Below, piece by piece: positions 59,988 through 64,000 of a stretch of DNA of 64,000 nt (position 1 is its first letter; each line of letters begins with the position of its first letter). Below the pieces are notes generated by a model that made no database searches, was not told the DNA's origin, and worked only from the letters and a program-made list of their open reading frames with translations. This DNA comes from Telmatactis stephensoni. Lineage: Eukaryota; Cnidaria; Anthozoa; Actiniaria; Isophelliidae. The stretch is from NCBI GenBank assembly GCA_029948255.1, contig JALIZF010001459.1, positions 216,501 through 280,500 of the forward strand. The letters run 5' to 3'. The position numbers and the translations under genes were made by a program.

Positions 59988-60270
59988 AAAGGGTTATTAA
60001 CCGAGCGCGAGGTCTGTATGGGAAAATATCAGACCGAGGTCTTGACAGTACTGTACAAAAAGACCGAAGTCTGATATTTTCCCATACAGACCGAGCAAAC
60101 GAGGTTAATAACTTATTTATTATATGGCTTTGAGAAGTCCCGCTAAAACAATTGCCAAACACAAACTTTTCAGTCTTTTCATCCGGGACAGCGGTTCTGA
60201 TATGGCAAAATACAGACCATGCCATCGTTAGCCAATCAGAATTCAGGAAATTATCTAGCCATATAATAAA
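59988..60270. mobile_element. Two-hairpin MITE, copy 3
   Basis: Nearly identical to the copies at 5751 and 41065. It keeps the GGGACAGCGGTTCTGATATGG stretch absent in copy 2 and has TTGACAGTACTGTAC in the first loop like copy 2. Confidence 0.88.
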
Positions 60271-60973
60271 TGCTGATATCTCCCCAGGCCTTGTCACAAG
60301 CCTTACTCTGGCTCCAGAAAGATAAAGAAAGTAAGAGGTTGTTATAAGATCATAAATCACTCTACATTTTTTACTGAACCGTGGTTGTTCTGACACATGT
60401 AAATTCAGATCTTTTCATGGTTGAATTGAAAGGTACACAGACGAACAAGACTCAAATTTACTGGAAAGACATTAATATTCAAGTTATTGGTTTTACTCGA
60501 AGTCGTATCTCGCTTCGCTCGTTTAAAAATAGACATGACCTTTTTTAAGAGGGTAGGGGGTCGCTAGCCCGGCTTTGCCCGGGCATAGGAGGGGAGGGAG
60601 TCACTAGTTCGGGCAGCTTGGGCGGCCCGTGTCGCAGGATTGGTACTTTTTACAACAACCGCATACTAAACTATGCTTTATTCCAAGTAGCTGCATACAT
60701 AATACAACTATAGAACACAAATCTGACTGAAAAAAATGTCCATAAACCTACACATCTCAAGCAAATAGTTTTATGTCTTTTATCATTGTTTATTAATGTA
60801 AAACGATCGCTTATACACCGAATAGAAGTATGATTGTAGTCTGGATTGATTAGCCTCTCATTCATGTCAAAACCCTTTGTGTTTCCAGCTGAACACGAGG
60901 CTAGTGAATCCAGAACAATGACAGTTTAAATTGGACGCCAATTTCCATTTAATCAATACTTTGGATGGAAGAT
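60271..60973. other. Unannotated spacer
   Basis: No supported gene. A GGGTAGGGGGTCGCTAGCCC patch near 60550 is G-rich. The minus frame 59986-60396 is mostly the MITE. Confidence 0.35.
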
Positions 60974-61048
60974 GTAGGGCACTCGAAAAACAAGAGAATC
61001 ACTCGGCTACGCCTCGTGTTCCTAAGCTTGCGTTTCTCGTGCTCTACC
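60974..61048. repeat. 75-bp inverted repeat
   Basis: GTAGGGCACTCGAAAAAC and the complement of GTTTCTCGTGCTCTAC form a hairpin. It could be a small MITE or the outer part of the following LTR. Confidence 0.5.
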
Positions 61049-61517
61049 AGTTCTTTAGCGTTTATCACAGCGCGCGTGTTCTATATTGTTTAAATAGAGT
61101 TTTGAATTAAAAAGAGCGGACATTTTTATGTTGAATTTAAGGAATATAAATCGCGCGCGCATGTCTCTGTTCTGTGTGTACAGTCCCAAATAATTACCAC
61201 AAGATCAGGGAGGCGTATCAGAGCTCCCAAGAGATTTTGAGTCTCTTGGAATGTATATAGTATCTCATTTTAATTTTAAATTTAACTGTAAAAATCAAGA
61301 ACATTTATTGAATAAGCACAAGCACCTAGAATTAGACCACGAAGCACATAGAGTAAAAGTAAAAGTCAAGTACCTAGTAAAAGTCAAGTATCAAGTTGAA
61401 TACCTAGTAAAAGTCAAGTATCAAGTCGAATACCTAGTCAAAGAATTGAACTATACCAATATCATATCCAGTCAAGTAAGTATAGATTTTAAGAAGAAGC
61501 AAATATGGGCCCCTACA
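61049..61517 (+). repeat. Probable 5' LTR of the BEL/Pao element
   Basis: The right boundary is firm: ...CCCCTACA ends in CA, two bases before the primer binding site. The left boundary is not determined because the 3' LTR is outside the window; TGTTCTATATTG at 61078 is a candidate start. Inside, about 61350-61440 has tandem 30-bp repeats (AGTAAAAGTCAAGTA, TCAAGTCGAATACCTAGT), which generate a Lys/Val-rich spurious frame. Confidence 0.6.
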
Positions 61518-61519
61518 TT

Positions 61520-61538
61520 TGGTAGCAGAGCAAGGTTT
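61520..61538 (+). other. Primer binding site, initiator tRNA-Met type
   Basis: TGGTAGCAGAGCAAGGTTT matches the complement of a eukaryotic tRNA-iMet 3' end (TGGTAGCAGAGGATGGTTT) at 17 of 19 positions. It sits two bases after the LTR-ending CA and 8 nt before the gag start. Confidence 0.75.
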
Positions 61539-61545
61539 AATTATC

Positions 61546-64000
61546 ATGTCGACGAACAAGGACCTATTTTCGAGAATACAAAGCATGGCCGCTGCCGATG
61601 TGAGAAACGAGTTGGAGGCGAATGGGTTGCCGACGTTGGGTACGAAAGCTGAAATCGTTAACAGGTTATACGAGTTTAAAAAGACTCAAGGTAAGCGTCC
61701 TTTCTTGGCTCCTTCATTTAGTTTGACAGTACCGTTGAGTTCCACTCCTGTGAAGGGCGCCGGTGGCGCGGAAAGTGAACAGTCTAGGATAGAAGAAATA
61801 TTGGAGGATAGAGTGAAAATATTGGAGGATAGAGTAACGAATAGTTTGGATCGGATCGGGAAACAAGTGATGTTACTTTTTGGTGATTATGCACAGAATA
61901 AATACCAAGAAAAACCGGCTTCAACTGAAATTGATGAATTGAATTTAGAAGAAGAGAATTTACATGTAATTACTCCTGGGATTACCGAATCAACTAAATT
62001 ACCAGAGTCCGTGACTTTGTTAAAACGAAAGTTGAAGATGATTGGCACAACTATCGAATTATTATTTACTGAAGTTGAGAATTTAGAAAAGCTTCCAAAT
62101 AAATCACGTTACGAAATGGAGTCGGTTGTAAGTCGTTTAAATGAATCGGAACGAAATTACAGTAAAGTAGTCCAAGAACTTATCGTTACGTTATCCGATG
62201 AGAAAACAGTAGACTTAGAAATTAAGAACTGGGCGTTATTTCAGCAGGAAATATTACGCTATACTAGAAAAGCGGAAAGCTATGTTTCGTTATGCCGCAA
62301 AGAAGAGAATGATCACGCATCACAATTGACGGAATCGCACAAGAATTGCTCGCGTGTAAATCACCTACGATTACCAAAATTTACTTTGCCTGAATTTTCT
62401 GGAGACATCCTAGAATGGATTTCTTGGTGGGATCAGTTCAAGACGTGTATTCATGAAAACGATGCGTTAGGAGATCGAGAACGATTCAATTATTTACGTA
62501 TGTATCTAAAAGGTTCTGCTAAAAGAGCGATCGAATATATTGAAGTTTCAAGTGATAATTATAACAAAGCCATCGAAGCTCTAAAGAAAAGATATGGAAG
62601 AAAGCGCATAGTTGTTGAACATTTAGTAGAATCTATTTTAAGTATAGAAAAGAAAGAGAAGTTAGATGCTCGTTCATTACGTTATTTGTACGACACGATG
62701 GTGAATCGTTACCACACATTGGAGTCTCACGAACCCAACCTGAAGTACTGCCACCGCATTATAGTTCCAATATTACAGTCTAAATTGCCCCAAGAAGTGA
62801 GAAAGAAATGGGAGTATGATTTGTCTAAGATTGAAAACGAGGAAGAAGATAAGAAGATTACTGTTGAATATTTCTTTGACTTTCTTCGTTCGCATGTTAT
62901 GTCAGAAGAAGCGTCAGAAAATTCTCGCAAAGAACCTCAAGAGAGGAAGAATTTAAAACCGAGATTTACCGGCACTACAAGCAATTTCATGTCAACAGCT
63001 ACAGCATTAACCAGCAATTCAAAACCGGACGACCAAAAGACGAAGCAAGGTAACGAGTGCGCGTTTTGTGAAAAGGCTCATGATTCCTCAAGATGTTACA
63101 AGATTCAGAAGAAATCTGTTGATGAAAGGCTGAAATTAATCAAAGAGAAGAAGTTGTGTTTTAATTGTCTGCGTCCTTCTGGTCCAAATCATTCAAGTGC
63201 AAACTGCAAAGTTCCAGGATGTTTAATAGAGGGCTGCAATAAAAAACACCATGTCTTGTTACATCGTACTTCACAAAGATCAGCACCAACAGAAGCTAAT
63301 TATCAAAATTCCAACTCTGAAAATCAAGATTCTTCGATTGATCAAGTAGTTGGTCATTCAGGTGTTTTTGCTGGAGTGATGCAATCTGAAAGTCAAGCGA
63401 GACTACTCCCTACCGCTCTTGCTGTAATACACTACAATGGCATACAATTAGAAGTTCGAGTTTTGGTGGATAGTGGTAGTGACCACTCTTACATTCGTAG
63501 AGAAGTTGCAGATGCCTTACAATTGCCTTCTAATGGTCCTTTAAAGTCTATGACTATCTTTATGCACGGGGGACAAGCAAAAACAACAATGGTCAAGAAT
63601 GTGCAGTTTCAACTTTCCCCTGCCAGTGATGGTAACAAGAAAATCAGTTTTTCAGCATGGTCTGTTAACTCAGTTTGTTCTCCTCTAGAACCAATTGAAA
63701 CCGATCTAAGCAACTACACCCACTTAAAGGGGCTCAACCTAGCAGATAAGTTTCCAAGAGGATCTGCAACAATTGATATACTGATAGGTACCGATCAGTT
63801 GAATCAAGTATTGCTAAATGGTCTTCGAAAAGGTCCCCAATCTACACCTCTTGGAATGAATTCAATCTTTGGATGGTTGATATCTGGTTGCATTGGTCAC
63901 AAGCCAAAGAGTTCAAACAAAATCACCTCTGTTACCAACTTGGCAGTTGTGCGTTTGGTAGAAGAAGAAGAACAGGAAGAAACTACCTTTAATCTAAAGA
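61546..64000 (+). CDS. BEL/Pao LTR retrotransposon gag-pol polyprotein (5' part, with SAP-like domain)
   Basis: One uninterrupted frame of 818 codons from ATG 61546 to the window edge. Residues about 14-48 (AAADVRNELEANGLPTLGTK..IVNRLYEF) fit a SAP DNA-binding fold. A charged coiled stretch follows. From residue about 276 (LPKFTLPEFSGDILEWISWW) comes the gag domain typical of BEL/Pao (DUF1759). Zinc knuckles: CAFCEKAHDSSRC (505-517) and CFNCLRPSGPNHSSANC (from 538), then a Cys/His cluster CKVPGC..EGCNKKHH. An aspartic protease shows VLVDSGSDHSYI with the catalytic Asp at about 642. Reverse transcriptase and integrase should lie beyond the window. The frame carries no stop or frameshift, so the copy is probably young. 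The start was chosen as the first ATG after the primer site; the overlapping frame 61251-61652 is LTR-derived. Confidence 0.92.
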   Translation, partial: MSTNKDLFSRIQSMAAADVRNELEANGLPTLGTKAEIVNRLYEFKKTQGKRPFLAPSFSLTVPLSSTPVKGAGGAESEQSRIEEILEDRVKILEDRVTNSLDRIGKQVMLLFGDYAQNKYQEKPASTEIDELNLEEENLHVITPGITESTKLPESVTLLKRKLKMIGTTIELLFTEVENLEKLPNKSRYEMESVVSRLNESERNYSKVVQELIVTLSDEKTVDLEIKNWALFQQEILRYTRKAESYVSLCRKEENDHASQLTESHKNCSRVNHLRLPKFTLPEFSGDILEWISWWDQFKTCIHENDALGDRERFNYLRMYLKGSAKRAIEYIEVSSDNYNKAIEALKKRYGRKRIVVEHLVESILSIEKKEKLDARSLRYLYDTMVNRYHTLESHEPNLKYCHRIIVPILQSKLPQEVRKKWEYDLSKIENEEEDKKITVEYFFDFLRSHVMSEEASENSRKEPQERKNLKPRFTGTTSNFMSTATALTSNSKPDDQKTKQGNECAFCEKAHDSSRCYKIQKKSVDERLKLIKEKKLCFNCLRPSGPNHSSANCKVPGCLIEGCNKKHHVLLHRTSQRSAPTEANYQNSNSENQDSSIDQVVGHSGVFAGVMQSESQARLLPTALAVIHYNGIQLEVRVLVDSGSDHSYIRREVADALQLPSNGPLKSMTIFMHGGQAKTTMVKNVQFQLSPASDGNKKISFSAWSVNSVCSPLEPIETDLSNYTHLKGLNLADKFPRGSATIDILIGTDQLNQVLLNGLRKGPQSTPLGMNSIFGWLISGCIGHKPKSSNKITSVTNLAVVRLVEEEEQEETTFNLK

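Noticed and set aside
61251..61652. 133-codon plus frame at the start of the BEL element
   Set aside because: Runs through LTR repeats and overlaps the real gag frame out of phase; the primer site lies inside it.

Overview
The window is animal nuclear DNA, most likely from a cnidarian and probably an anthozoan such as a stony coral. The evidence is spliced genes with GT-AG introns, a metazoan SREBP lipid regulator, secreted immunoglobulin-domain genes built from phase-1 exons, an intronless rhodopsin-type GPCR, a BEL/Pao retrotransposon with a tRNA-iMet primer site, and a heavy load of short inverted-repeat transposons in AT-rich DNA. The lineage is inference; no species can be named from sequence alone.

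Layout. 1-372 is a 17-bp minisatellite. 527-4617 (+) holds the last eight exons of SREBF (second membrane helix plus the SCAP-binding regulatory domain, 649 whole codons before the stop). 7545-10718 (-) is a five-exon gene for a secreted protein with four Ig domains. About 11-26 kb has no convincing gene but several well-delimited transposons, three of them with 9-bp target duplications, one pair nested. 27010-33605 (-) is a second secreted Ig gene with six domains; its exons form two copies of a [two-Ig exon + one-Ig exon] module. 35.9-37.4 kb (-) has two candidate exons resembling halves of a fibronectin-III-like, possibly IL-17-receptor-type, domain. 38.85-39.44 kb is a decayed non-LTR retrotransposon end.

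41383-42405 (+) is an intact GPCR. Its stop codon lies in the left terminal inverted repeat of an approximately 10.5-kb repeat-built element (about 42394-52925). That element carries a 101-bp tandem array, a nested 3.7-kb CACTA-like element that itself contains a 1.24-kb Mutator-like foldback, and a 112-bp hairpin-bearing tandem array. Beyond its right edge the interrupted GPCR tail resumes, followed by a broken partial GPCR copy (52976-53190).

53721-59034 (-) is a third small secreted gene. Its signal exon is recognisably related to that of the six-Ig gene, and it has the same FN3-like motif. MITEs fill its introns and the following DNA. 61546-64000 (+) is the intact 5' part of a BEL/Pao gag-pol with an N-terminal SAP-like domain, running off the window.

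How the genes relate: SREBF stands apart as a conserved housekeeping regulator. The three minus-strand secreted genes share signal-peptide/phase-1 architecture and look like a locally expanded extracellular recognition or signalling cluster. The rest is dominated by transposon biology, including direct remodelling of the GPCR 3' end.
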